The translations under genes and the position numbers were made by a program. Shown one piece after another: positions 25,705 to 33,190 of a stretch of 33,190 bases of DNA; within the stretch, counting starts at the first letter, position 1; each line of letters opens with the position of its first letter. The notes beneath the pieces are model-generated. The model was not told where the DNA came from. It made no database searches and worked only from the letters and a program-made list of their open reading frames with translations. The DNA lies in the NCBI GenBank assembly GCA_038241115.1, contig JBBRGA010000019.1, positions 1 through 33,190 of the forward strand, in the 5' to 3' direction. The stretch is from JANYJJ01 sp038241115 (lineage in GTDB: Bacteria > Pseudomonadota > Gammaproteobacteria > Burkholderiales > Burkholderiaceae_C).

Positions 25705-26241
25705 CTAAGCCCGAATGCGTTTGACCAAGTCGGTGGTGGAGTAGCCGTCCACAAAACCCAGCGCGCGCGCGTCGCCGCCCCAACTGCGCACCAGCGCAGT
25801 CTCGGCCAATGTTTCGATGTCGTAGTCGCCGCCCTTCACGTAGAGCTGCGGGCGCACCAGGCGCAGCAACTCGATGGGCGTCGCCTCATCGAACAAGGTG
25901 ACCAGGCTGACGCTTTCGAGTGCAGCCAACACGCAGGCGCGGTCAAGCTCGGCGTTCAGGGGGCGGTCAGGGCCTTTTCCCAGCAAGCGGGCCGAGGTGT
26001 CGCTGTTCAGGCCGATCACCAAGCTGGCACCCAGCGCGCGCGCCTGCGCCAAATAACTGACGTGGCCGCGGTGCAGGATATCGAACACGCCGTTGGTGAA
26101 AACCACCGGCTGCGCCAGCGAGCGAATGCGCGACTGCAGCTCAGGTCTTGCGCAGAGTTTGTCGATGAAGTCGGCCACGGCAATTCGCAGGGATTCGAGT
26201 GAAAAACGCAGCAAAAATTGCTGCCAGAAACTGATTGTCAC
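25705..26241 (-). CDS. rfaE2: D-glycero-beta-D-manno-heptose 1-phosphate adenylyltransferase
   Basis: A 178-residue nucleotidyltransferase that makes ADP-heptose for the LPS inner core. It corresponds to the C-terminal half of bifunctional HldE, a split seen in many betaproteobacteria. The motif FTNGVFDILHRGH (His57, His60) is the cytidylyltransferase-like active site. NSDTSARLLGKGPDRP, RACVLAALESVSLVTLFDEATP and YVKGGDYD follow, with the STTDLVKRIR end. The first ~25 residues before DFIDKL are odd for the family. The start is a GTG at 26241, and a GTG at 26178 is an alternative. The kinase half (rfaE1) is not in the window. It is divergent from the glutathione S-transferase and convergent with the GNAT gene. 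Confidence 0.9.
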   Translation of the reverse strand: MTISFWQQFLLRFSLESLRIAVADFIDKLCARPELQSRIRSLAQPVVFTNGVFDILHRGHVSYLAQARALGASLVIGLNSDTSARLLGKGPDRPLNAELDRACVLAALESVSLVTLFDEATPIELLRLVRPQLYVKGGDYDIETLAETALVRSWGGDARALGFVDGYSTTDLVKRIRA

Positions 26242-26309
26242 CTGCGCGGCAGAGCCCGCGCAGTGCGGCGCATAGACTGCGGCTCAAGCCTAAAAACCAG
26301 GAGACTTTC

Positions 26310-26981
26310 ATGATTGTTTTGTGCGGATTCTCAGTGTCGAACTACTACAACAAAGTCAAACTGGCCTTGTTGGAAAAGAACGTGCCGTTCACCGAAGAAG
26401 TGGTGAAAACAATGAGCCAGGACGCGGCAGTTCTGAGCGCCTCGCCGCTGGGCAAAATTCCCTACATCCGCACGCCGCACGGCCCGCTGAGCGAGAGCCA
26501 GGCCATCCTGAATTACTTGGAGTTGGCCTACCCCAACCCTTCGCTGCTGCCCGCGGATGCTTTCGCTGCGGGCAAGGTGCACGAGCTCACCACCTACATC
26601 GACTTGCACTTGGAGCTGGTGGCGCGCGAGCTCTACGGCAAGGCATTTTTTGGCGGCGAAATCAGCGAAGGCAATGCGGCGCGCGTTCGCAAGCAGTTGG
26701 TGAAGAACATCGCCGCGTTCAAGTCACTGGCCAAGTTCTCGCCTTTCGTGGCGGGCGACACTTTCACCCAGGCGGATTGCGCGGCGTGGGTGAGTTTGCC
26801 GCTGGTGGCGATGGCGTCGAAAGCTGTGTTGGGTGAAGATTTGCTCGCTGCTGCAGGCGTCGATTGGCGCGCCTACGGAAAGATCATCGCCGAGCGGCCG
26901 AGCGCCCAGCGCGTGAACGCAGACAAGAAGACAGATGCAGCCAAGTTGGCAGCGGCAAAGTCGGCAGAAGCGAAAGCCTGA
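26310..26981 (+). CDS. Glutathione S-transferase family protein
   Basis: A 223-residue soluble protein. An N-terminal thioredoxin-like domain (MIVLCGFSVSNYYNKVKLALLEKNVPF, then SPLGKIPYI with the cis-Pro and LSESQAILNYLE for glutathione) is joined to a C-terminal helical domain (TQADCAAWV). A Lys/Ala-rich tail of about 25 residues closes it. AGGAG is 7 nt before ATG 26310, which fixes the start. It stands alone, divergent from rfaE2 and converging with mrdB after only 14 nt. Whether the active residue is Ser or Tyr and what the substrate is cannot be told. Confidence 0.93.
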   Translation: MIVLCGFSVSNYYNKVKLALLEKNVPFTEEVVKTMSQDAAVLSASPLGKIPYIRTPHGPLSESQAILNYLELAYPNPSLLPADAFAAGKVHELTTYIDLHLELVARELYGKAFFGGEISEGNAARVRKQLVKNIAAFKSLAKFSPFVAGDTFTQADCAAWVSLPLVAMASKAVLGEDLLAAAGVDWRAYGKIIAERPSAQRVNADKKTDAAKLAAAKSAEAKA

Positions 26982-26995
26982 ACCCGAACGCAATG

Positions 26996-28150
26996 TCAGC
27001 TTTTTACGAGCCGCCTGCTCTTGGAAATTGACATCAACATCCCCAGCGCCAAGCCTAGCGACACCATCGCGGTGCCGCCGTAGCTGATGAAAGGCAGCGG
27101 CACACCCACCACGGGCAAGATGCCGCTGACCATGCCCATGTTGACAAACGCGTAGGTGAAAAAGCTCATCGTCAAGGCACCGGCCAGCAAGCGGGTGAAC
27201 ACGGTGGGCGCATCGGCCGCAATCATCAAACCGCGCAAGATCAGCACAGTGAAACCGAGCAGCAAGCCCACGCAGCCGATCAAACCAAATTCTTCTGAGA
27301 ACGCGGCGAAGATGAAGTCGGTGGTGCGCTCGGGAATGAACTCCAAATGGGTTTGCGTGCCCTTCATGAAGCCCTTGCCGTCGACACCGCCCGAGCCAAT
27401 GGCGATCATTCCCTGAATGATGTGAAAGCCTTTGCCCAATGGATCGGTGGACGGGTCGAGCAAGGTGCACACACGGTTTTTTTGGTAGGCGTGCAACAGA
27501 GGCCACTTGACGTCGGGTTCGCAAATTTTTTCTTCCGACAGCACCAGCGCGGTGATGGCAATGGCGCCGGCCAGCATCGCGGGCAACACGATGCGCCACG
27601 ACAGACCGGCAAAGAAAATCACGTACAAACCGCCCGACAACACCAATATGGAGGTGCCTAAATCGGGCTGCTTCACCACCAAGCCCACTGGCACGGCCAA
27701 CAGCAGCAAAGCCACGCCGAAATCAAACACCCGCAGCTGGCCCTCGCGGCGCTGAAACCACCAAGCCAGGATCAGCGGCACGGCGATTTTGAGGATCTCG
27801 CTGGGCTGAATCACCACGCCGACGTTGAGCCAACGCGTGGCGCCTTTTTTGGTGATGCCCATGACCGCCGTGGCAATCAACAAAGACACTCCCAGCACAT
27901 AAAGCGGTACCGCCAGGGCCATCAAACGCTGCGGCGGAATCTGCGCCACCACGAACAAGACCACAAGCGCCAGCAGCATGTTGCGGCCGTGATCCACAAA
28001 GCGGGTGCCGTGATCGAAACCGACCGAATACATGGTGATCAAGCCGACCCCGCCCATGAAAGCAATGGCGCCGAGCAACGGCAAATCAAAACCCATGAAA
28101 AACCGCTGGCCTCGCCGCCAAAGGGGCGGCGACTCGAACACCGCGCTCAC
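26996..28150 (-). CDS. mrdB: Rod shape-determining glycosyltransferase RodA
   Basis: A 384-residue SEDS-family peptidoglycan glycosyltransferase of the elongasome, working with PBP2. About ten transmembrane helices are visible, along with MYSVGFDHGTRFVDHGRNM, GATRWLNVGVVIQPSEILKIAVPL, VVKQPDLGTSI and ERTTDFIFAAFSEEFG with the conserved Asp of the active cavity. I chose the GTG at 28150 because its GTGA overlaps the mrdA TGA and its product MSAVFESPPLWRR is a usual RodA start. A longer frame to 28471 only reads through mrdA. It ends the mreB-mreC-mreD-mrdA-mrdB operon. Confidence 0.96.
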   Translation of the reverse strand: MSAVFESPPLWRRGQRFFMGFDLPLLGAIAFMGGVGLITMYSVGFDHGTRFVDHGRNMLLALVVLFVVAQIPPQRLMALAVPLYVLGVSLLIATAVMGITKKGATRWLNVGVVIQPSEILKIAVPLILAWWFQRREGQLRVFDFGVALLLLAVPVGLVVKQPDLGTSILVLSGGLYVIFFAGLSWRIVLPAMLAGAIAITALVLSEEKICEPDVKWPLLHAYQKNRVCTLLDPSTDPLGKGFHIIQGMIAIGSGGVDGKGFMKGTQTHLEFIPERTTDFIFAAFSEEFGLIGCVGLLLGFTVLILRGLMIAADAPTVFTRLLAGALTMSFFTYAFVNMGMVSGILPVVGVPLPFISYGGTAMVSLGLALGMLMSISKSRRLVKS

Positions 28151-30300
28151 CGCAACGCTCTCGCGTCGGGGGTCGCGGGAGCCGCGCGCTGCACGACGAG
28201 TTTGGCTGCCGCAGCGGTGCCAACAGACGCCACCGGCACCCGCGCTGCGCTCGTTGCACTCACTGCACTCGCTGGGGCAGCAGAAGCAGCCGCAGCAGCG
28301 GGAACAGCAGGAGGGTTTGAAAGCGTGTGGGGCGTCTGCACCGCGGCCATCGCCGTCCCGCCCGGCAATGGCACCGATACCGCCAAACGCTGCGTGCCCA
28401 GCGGCGCGCCAGACTTGCCTTGTTGAGTCAGCGCGATGTCTTCGACGCTGGGGTACAAGCCTTGTAGCCAATAGTCAAACACGCGACGCGCCATCGGGGC
28501 AGCGGCCTCTGAGCCGAAGCCCGAGTTTTCCACCACCACCGCCAAGGCGATGGTGGGTGCCTCCAGCGGTGCGAAAGCGGTGTACAGCGAATGGTCGCGC
28601 TTGTGCTCGTCGAGTTTGGAGGCGTTGTACTTTTCGTTGGCCTTGATGCCCACGGCCTGCGCGGTGCCGGTCTTGCCGCCGCTCTTGTAAGGCGCTCCAG
28701 CGAACGACCGCACCGACGTGCCTTCCTGCGTCACGCCGTACAAAGCGCGGTTGATGAGCTCCACGTGTTCGGGCTTGAAAGGCAAAGGCTCGACTGCTTC
28801 GTGCGCCACCAACTTGCGCTCGTGCGTGAGCACGTCTTCGATCTCGCGCACCAGGCGCGGCTGAAAGCGTTGCCCGCCCGATACCAAAGTAGACATGGCA
28901 GACGCCAACTGCAACATGGTGAAGTTGTTGTAGCCCTGCCCAATGCCCAACGAGATGGTTTCTCCGGCGTACCACTTTTGCTGCTCAGGCCGTTTGTAAG
29001 CGCGCTTTTTCCACGCGGTGGAAGGCAGCAAACCAGTGACCTCGCCTTCAATATCGATGCCGGTCTTTCGGCCGAATCCCAGCGGCAACAACTGCTCGTG
29101 CATCAGGTCAACGCCCATTTCGTTGGCCAATGAGTAGTAGTAGACGTTGCTCGACTTGATGATGCTGCGCGCCATGTCCACCGGCCCCAGGCCGCCGTCC
29201 CCGTGGCTGCGAAAGGTGTGGTTGCCAAACTGAAAAGTACCGCCGTCGAAAATCACGGTGCTGGCCGCGCGCTTGCCGCTGTTCAGCGCCGCCATGGCCA
29301 TGAAGGGCTTGAAGGTGGAGCCGGGCGGGTAGGTGCCTCGCAGTGCGCGGTTCAGCAGCGGCTTGTCTATCGATTCATTCAGTTCGCGCCAGGAATCCAC
29401 GTCGATGCCGTCGACGAACAAGTTAGGGTCGAAGGTCGGCTTGCTCACAAACGCCAGCACCTCGCCGTTGCGCGGGTCCAGCGCCACCATGGCACCGCGC
29501 CGGTCGCCAAACATTTCTTCCACCAGCGCTTGCAGGCGGATGTCGATGCTCATCACCAGCATGTTGCCGGGCGTTGCGGGTTGGCTGCGCAAACGGCGCA
29601 CCGGGCGGCCGCTGGCGCTGGTTTCAACTTCCTCGTAGCCGGCGGCGCCGTGCAAGTGCGCTTCGTAACTTTGCTCCACACCGAGCTTGCCGATGTATTC
29701 GGTGCCGCGGTAGTTGTTTTCGTCTTCCGACTCGTCGATCTTGTCTTTCTCAGCCTGGTTGATGCGCCCGATGTAGCCGATCAAATGGCTGCCGACTTCC
29801 CCCAGCGGGTAATTGCGGAACAACCGGGCCTTGATGTCGACGCCGGGGAAACGGTAGCGCTGCGCAGTGAAACGCGCCACCTCGTCGTCGCTGAGGCGCG
29901 TGCGAATGGGCAGCGACTCGAAGCTGCGGCTTTCTTCCAGCAGGCGCTTGAAACGTTTGCGGTCACGCGGCTGGATGTCCACCAAGGTCGCCAGCTTGTC
30001 GATCAGGGCTTCGACATCGGCCACTTTGGAGGGCATGATTTCCAGCGTGTAAGCCGAATAGTTGCTGGCCAGCACCACGCCGTTGCGGTCGACGATCAGG
30101 CCCCGATTCGGCACGATGGGCACCACAGCGACGCGGTTGTTTTCAGCCTTCGTCGACAGCTCTTCGAACTTGAAAACTTGCAGGTAAACCAGGCGCGCCG
30201 TGAGCAAGCCAAAGGCAATCAACACAAACGCGGCAGCAGCGGTCAGACGGATTTTGAAACCGCCCAACTCCAACTCCAGGTTTTTGATTTCAGTTTTCAC
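28147..30300 (-). CDS. mrdA: Penicillin-binding protein 2
   Basis: A 717-residue class B transpeptidase that crosslinks peptidoglycan in cell elongation. A short cytoplasmic start and one transmembrane helix (residues 19-42) lead to the pedestal domain with RGLIVDRNG. The transpeptidase domain has the nucleophile motif STFK (Ser328-Lys331), SSN (residues 383-385) and KTGT (543-546). The C-terminal ~75 residues are an Ala/Ser/Val-rich low-complexity tail, making it longer than E. coli PBP2 (633). Part of that tail is a 9-bp DNA repeat. It lies between mreD and mrdB. Confidence 0.97.
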   Translation of the reverse strand: MKTEIKNLELELGGFKIRLTAAAAFVLIAFGLLTARLVYLQVFKFEELSTKAENNRVAVVPIVPNRGLIVDRNGVVLASNYSAYTLEIMPSKVADVEALIDKLATLVDIQPRDRKRFKRLLEESRSFESLPIRTRLSDDEVARFTAQRYRFPGVDIKARLFRNYPLGEVGSHLIGYIGRINQAEKDKIDESEDENNYRGTEYIGKLGVEQSYEAHLHGAAGYEEVETSASGRPVRRLRSQPATPGNMLVMSIDIRLQALVEEMFGDRRGAMVALDPRNGEVLAFVSKPTFDPNLFVDGIDVDSWRELNESIDKPLLNRALRGTYPPGSTFKPFMAMAALNSGKRAASTVIFDGGTFQFGNHTFRSHGDGGLGPVDMARSIIKSSNVYYYSLANEMGVDLMHEQLLPLGFGRKTGIDIEGEVTGLLPSTAWKKRAYKRPEQQKWYAGETISLGIGQGYNNFTMLQLASAMSTLVSGGQRFQPRLVREIEDVLTHERKLVAHEAVEPLPFKPEHVELINRALYGVTQEGTSVRSFAGAPYKSGGKTGTAQAVGIKANEKYNASKLDEHKRDHSLYTAFAPLEAPTIALAVVVENSGFGSEAAAPMARRVFDYWLQGLYPSVEDIALTQQGKSGAPLGTQRLAVSVPLPGGTAMAAVQTPHTLSNPPAVPAAAAASAAPASAVSATSAARVPVASVGTAAAAKLVVQRAAPATPDARALR
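28245..28271. repeat. 9-bp in-frame repeat in the mrdA tail
   Basis: Three 9-bp units, ctgcgctcg, ttgcactca and ctgcactcg, encode a Ser-Ala-x tripeptide period (SAVSATSAA) in the C-terminal tail of PBP2. Confidence 0.6.
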
Positions 30301-30326
30301 GCCGCGCCAAATTCAGTAAGGGTCGC

Positions 30327-30842
30327 TCACAAAGGCCGATTTTGATCCGGGTCGGGTGGCCTGCGCTGAGGCGCCAACAGCACCCACGTGGCCAGCGGCC
30401 ACAGCAGGCTTTCAAACACTGGTGCCAGCAACATTTCCCATCCCGGAAACATGCCTCCCGCCATCAGTCGCACCAAAAATGAAACTGCGTGCGCCGCCAC
30501 AAACAGCGGCAGGATTTGCACCGCCTGCGACGGCACGGTGAACCACACCAAACGTCGGTGCATGCTGACCGCAAAGTAGCTCAGCAACGTGTACGCCAGC
30601 GCGTGCTGGCCAAGCACCGCGCCTTCATGCACGTCCATGAACAAGCCAAACATGAAGGCCAGCCCCACGCCCACACGGCGCGGCTGGTGGACATTCCAAA
30701 ACACCAGAGCCAGCGCCATGAAGTCGGGCATCGCGGCATGCCGGCCCAGGGGAATGACGTTGAAGGCAAAGGCCAACAGCAAGGTAGCCCACACAAACAG
30801 CGGGTTTGCCGGCAGCAGCAGTTGGCTTGCGTTGCGCGGCAT
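30327..30842 (-). CDS. mreD: Rod shape-determining protein MreD
   Basis: A 171-residue inner-membrane protein of the elongasome with about five transmembrane segments, including FVWATLLLAFAFNVIPL, FMALALVFWNVHQP and LGQHALAYTLLSYFAV. The motif PRRVGVGLAFMFGLFMDVHEGAVLGQHAL is highly characteristic of MreD. The start is ATG 30842, for which AGG is spaced 7 nt upstream. A GTG at 30848 overlapping the mreC TGA is possible and would add two residues. It lies between mreC and mrdA, 26 nt before the latter. Confidence 0.95.
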   Translation of the reverse strand: MPRNASQLLLPANPLFVWATLLLAFAFNVIPLGRHAAMPDFMALALVFWNVHQPRRVGVGLAFMFGLFMDVHEGAVLGQHALAYTLLSYFAVSMHRRLVWFTVPSQAVQILPLFVAAHAVSFLVRLMAGGMFPGWEMLLAPVFESLLWPLATWVLLAPQRRPPDPDQNRPL

Positions 30843-30844
30843 GA

Positions 30845-31771
30845 TCACCTGCGACCACCTTTTCTGGCCGCCAGCTTGGCTTCTTCGGGCGTGGGTAAAT
30901 TCTCGGGTTTGGGCGGCAACTGCAAGCCGACAGGCTCGATCAGCAGCACATGGCGCATGCCGTCAGCAAGCGCCGCCGGAGTCAACAAAATGCGCGCAAA
31001 ACCCGAATCCGCCTTGCGCTCGACGGACAAGACTTTGGCCACCGCGAGACCCGCCGGGTAGACACCGTCGATGCCAGAGGTGACCAGCGCGTCGCCTACC
31101 AGCACATCGGCATTTCCAGCCATGAAACGCAGCTCCAGCCCGAAACTGCCGCCGCTGCCATACGCCGCGCTGCGCGCTTGGCTGCGCACGTTGAGCACCG
31201 GAATGGCCGCGTCTTTGTCGGTGAGCAGCGTGACCTCGCTGGACAGCGGGTACACCCGCGTGACTTGGCCCAGCACGCCGGCCTCGCTGATCACGGGCGA
31301 GCCCAGCGCCACGCCCTGCGTGATGCCTCGGTCCACGATGACTTTGCGCGAATACGGGTCGGGCGCGTCGTACAACACCTCGGCCACTTGGGAACGCACC
31401 GTCACGCTGGGGCGAAGCTCCAACAAGGCGCGCAGCCGGGTGTTTTCGATCAGCAATTGATCGACGCGCGCCGAGCGTTCAGCCTGCATCGCCAACTCGC
31501 GTCGGGCGCTGGATTCATTCGCCAGGGCCCGCTGCATGCCCAAGGTGTAATCGCTCGCCACAGACCACAGCTGAGCCGGCACCAAGAGGGCGCGCTGCAC
31601 TGGGTGCAATGCGGTGGCCACCACCGCGCGCAGCGGTTGGGTGATCTTGAATCTGGTGTCCGCCACCATCAAAAAAATTGCGAAGGCCGCGCCAAATGTC
31701 AATTTGGTGAGCGCGGTGGGGCCTTGCCGAAAAAACGGCGGTGGCGCGCGGTCCAAAGTGCCTAACTGCAT
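30845..31771 (-). CDS. mreC: Rod shape-determining protein MreC
   Basis: A 308-residue periplasmic scaffold anchored by an N-terminal helix (LTKLTFGAAFAIFLMVADTRF, about residues 21-41). A coiled-coil stretch (ANESSARRELAMQAERSARVDQLLIENTRLRALLEL) is followed by the two beta-barrel MreC domain, seen in VIVDRGITQGVALGSPVISEAGVLGQVTRVYPLSSEVTLLTD and DALVTSGIDGVYPAGLAV. Length is typical. The gene begins 165 nt after mreB, and that gap holds the 14-bp repeats. The short overlap with mreD fits tight coupling. Confidence 0.96.
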   Translation of the reverse strand: MQLGTLDRAPPPFFRQGPTALTKLTFGAAFAIFLMVADTRFKITQPLRAVVATALHPVQRALLVPAQLWSVASDYTLGMQRALANESSARRELAMQAERSARVDQLLIENTRLRALLELRPSVTVRSQVAEVLYDAPDPYSRKVIVDRGITQGVALGSPVISEAGVLGQVTRVYPLSSEVTLLTDKDAAIPVLNVRSQARSAAYGSGGSFGLELRFMAGNADVLVGDALVTSGIDGVYPAGLAVAKVLSVERKADSGFARILLTPAALADGMRHVLLIEPVGLQLPPKPENLPTPEEAKLAARKGGRR

Positions 31772-31847
31772 GCTCGCAAACGCTCAGATGCCCATTGAAT
31801 TGACGCCGTTTCTGGCGCGGGTGGCATGTTCAGACGAACCGCTATTC

Positions 31848-31903
31848 GCGGACCTCGAGCTGCGGATCTCGAGATGCGGACGTCGAGTTGCGGACATCGA
31901 GTT
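31848..31903. repeat. 14-bp tandem repeat in the mreB-mreC gap
   Basis: Four consecutive 14-bp units follow GCGGAYNTCGAGNT: gcggacctcgagct, gcggatctcgagat, gcggacgtcgagtt and gcggacatcgagtt. A weak fifth may follow at 31904-31917. Two units contain the self-complementary CTCGAG. The array lies in the mreB-mreC spacer, inside the operon transcript. Outside the array the 165-nt spacer shows no gene. Confidence 0.92.
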
Positions 31904-31936
31904 ACAAGATGCGCGTTACGCAGCCGCCTTCGGATT

Positions 31937-32980
31937 TCACTCTGAAGTGAAGATGGAGCCCAGGCGCTCCATGCGTTCCAGCGCCATGCCACATCCGCGC
32001 ACCACACACGTCAACGGGTCTTCGGCCACCAGCACCGGCAAGCCGGTTTCTTCGGCCAGCAGACGGTCCAGGTCGCGCAGCAGGGCGCCGCCGCCGGTGA
32101 GCATCATGCCGCGCTCGGCAATGTCGGCACCGAGCTCGGGCGGGGTTTGTTCCAGCGCGTTTTTCACCGCCGACACGATTTGATTCAACGGGTCGGTCAG
32201 CGCCTCCAAGATTTCGTTGCTGCTGATGGTGAAGCTGCGCGGCACGCCCTCGCTGAGGTTGCGGCCCTTGACTTCCATTTCCTTGACTTCCGAGCCGGGG
32301 AACGCCGAGCCGATGGTCTTCTTGATGCTTTCGGCCGTGGGCTCACCGATCAACATGCCGTAGTTGCGGCGGATGTAGTTGATGATGGCCTCGTCGAATT
32401 TGTCGCCACCCACGCGGATGCTGCCTTTGTAGACCATGCCGCCCAAGCTGATGACGCCCACCTCGGTGGTGCCGCCGCCGATGTCCACCACCATCGAACC
32501 CGTGGCTTCCGACACCGGCAAGCCCGCACCAATCGCCGCCGCCATGGGCTCTTCAATCAGGTAAACCTCGGACGCGCCCGCGCCGAGTGCCGACTCGCGA
32601 ATGGCACGCCGCTCGACTTGGGTCGACCCACAAGGCACGCAAACGATGATGCGCGGGCTTGGCCTGAGCACCGAGCGCGGATGCACCATCTTGATGAACT
32701 GCTTGAGCATTTGCTCGGTGACGGTGAAGTCGGCGATCACACCGTCTTTCATCGGGCGGATGGCCTCGATGTTGCCGGGCACTTTGCCCAGCATCGCCTT
32801 GGCCTCGGCGCCCACCGCCTGGATGGTTTTTTTACCGTTCGGACCGCCTTCGTGGCGAATCGCCACCACAGAGGGCTCGTCCAGAACAATGCCTTTGCCA
32901 CGCACGTAAATCAGCGTGTTGGCGGTGCCTAAGTCAATGGCCAGGTCGGTGGAAAAGTAGCGACGAAAAGATGCAAACAT
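31937..32980 (-). CDS. mreB: Rod shape-determining protein MreB
   Basis: A 347-residue bacterial actin that organises the elongasome beneath the inner membrane. Actin-fold nucleotide motifs are visible: DLGTANTLIYV (phosphate 1, from residue 17), VDIGGGTTEVGVISLGG (phosphate 2) and MLTGGGALLRDLD (adenosine). An amphipathic start MFASFRRYFST, used for membrane binding, is present. It is the first gene of the mre/mrd operon. There is no strong Shine-Dalgarno before the ATG, which is preceded by an A-rich CTTAAAAACTC stretch. Confidence 0.98.
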   Translation of the reverse strand: MFASFRRYFSTDLAIDLGTANTLIYVRGKGIVLDEPSVVAIRHEGGPNGKKTIQAVGAEAKAMLGKVPGNIEAIRPMKDGVIADFTVTEQMLKQFIKMVHPRSVLRPSPRIIVCVPCGSTQVERRAIRESALGAGASEVYLIEEPMAAAIGAGLPVSEATGSMVVDIGGGTTEVGVISLGGMVYKGSIRVGGDKFDEAIINYIRRNYGMLIGEPTAESIKKTIGSAFPGSEVKEMEVKGRNLSEGVPRSFTISSNEILEALTDPLNQIVSAVKNALEQTPPELGADIAERGMMLTGGGALLRDLDRLLAEETGLPVLVAEDPLTCVVRGCGMALERMERLGSIFTSE

Positions 32981-33190
32981 GAGTTTTTAAGCATCCAGCC
33001 TCGAGGCATGGCGGCTGCCACAGGCGGCTGGAAGCGAGGTCCGGTGATGAAGCGAAAAACGCTCGCGCTTTATGTAGAAACAGCGCGGAGCAGAAATGGA
33101 CGAATGAGAAATCTGATGACCAGGAGTCTGTGAACGAGAAATCTGCAAACAAGATATCGGTGAACCAGAAACAGATGAACAAATGCGTTT
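32981..33190 (-). promoter_or_regulatory. Upstream region of mreB, end of window
   Basis: This holds the mreB promoter and leader, but no good paired -35/-10 boxes are visible. Near the start codon CCAGCC (32995-33000) and GGCTGG (33026-33031) form an inverted repeat around the palindrome GCCTCGAGGC. Farther upstream it becomes AT-richer with 15-bp repeats. No divergent gene can be identified before the window ends. Confidence 0.5.
33087..33190. repeat. Degenerate 15-bp tandem repeat upstream of mreB
   Basis: Successive 15-bp steps starting at 33087, 33102, 33117, 33132, 33147, 33162 and 33177 follow a GAACGAGAAATCTGT-like consensus. The copies gaatgagaaatctga and gaacgagaaatctgc are closest, and alternate copies are more alike (30-bp higher order). 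The array reaches the window edge and may continue. On the plus strand one frame reads as an Asn-x-Lys-Ser-type pentapeptide period. On the minus strand one frame reads as a Phe-x-Asp-Phe-Ser type. No start or stop makes either a clear gene. Confidence 0.7.

Noticed and set aside
29203..30345. A 380-residue plus-strand frame opposite mrdA
   Set aside because: It has shadow-frame composition, opposite a complete PBP2 with all active-site motifs.
32934..33182. An 82-residue minus-strand frame with a Phe-Asp-Phe-Ser pentapeptide period
   Set aside because: It overlaps the mreB start, and the periodicity is explained by the 15-bp DNA repeat. There is no ribosome-binding site or family match, so it was kept only as a repeat finding.

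Overview
The window looks like chromosomal DNA of a GC-rich betaproteobacterium, probably Burkholderiales and closest in flavour to Comamonadaceae. This rests on protein family recognition and gene order (mreBCD-mrdAB; ptsN-hprK beside hpf; a fur / bamE-dapB divergon next to an ExbB/ExbD pair, leuS, lptE and holA), not on a database search. I see no tRNA, rRNA, insertion sequence, phage gene or CRISPR array. Nearly every base is coding, and all main genes look intact. The only truncated gene is the ABC transporter cut by the left edge.

Layout. 1-3.6 kb: the end of an ABC exporter, an FAD-dependent dehydrogenase-like protein, and a convergent M20 peptidase. 3.7-8.0 kb (minus): leuS-lptE-holA, joining tRNA charging, LPS export and replication. 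8.2-9.1 kb (plus): a small ATP-dependent DNA ligase with a Tat-type signal peptide. 9.1-11.6 kb (minus): bamE-dapB-exbB-exbD. 11.75 kb (plus): fur. 12.3-14.4 kb (minus): hpf, a strong UUCG terminator, then ptsN-hprK. 14.8 kb (plus): corA behind a structured leader. 15.8-21.4 kb (minus): a nitrilase-family amidohydrolase and a 1581-residue YhdP/AsmA-like envelope protein. 21.5-25.6 kb (plus): glnE, a rhombosortase-type rhomboid protease and a GNAT acetyltransferase, joined by 4-base stop/start overlaps. 25.7 kb (minus): rfaE2. 26.3 kb (plus): a glutathione S-transferase. 27.0-33.0 kb (minus): the elongasome operon mreB-mreC-mreD-mrdA-mrdB.

Envelope construction is the common thread: MreBCD/PBP2/RodA (cell shape), LptE and RfaE2 (LPS), BamE (outer-membrane proteins), YhdP (phospholipid transport), ExbB/ExbD (energy transduction), DapB (diaminopimelate) and the rhombosortase (surface proteins). 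Regulatory genes are Fur (iron), GlnE (glutamine synthetase), PtsN/HprK (phosphotransfer) and HPF (ribosome hibernation).

The least expected signals are short tandem repeats with unrelated unit lengths scattered through this housekeeping DNA: 5 bp between lptE and holA, 10 bp upstream of ptsN, 12 bp inside yhdP, 6 bp inside glnE, 9 bp inside mrdA, 14 bp between mreB and mreC, and 15 bp upstream of mreB. Other points of interest are the rhombosortase coupled to glnE, the exported ligase, and the corA leader.
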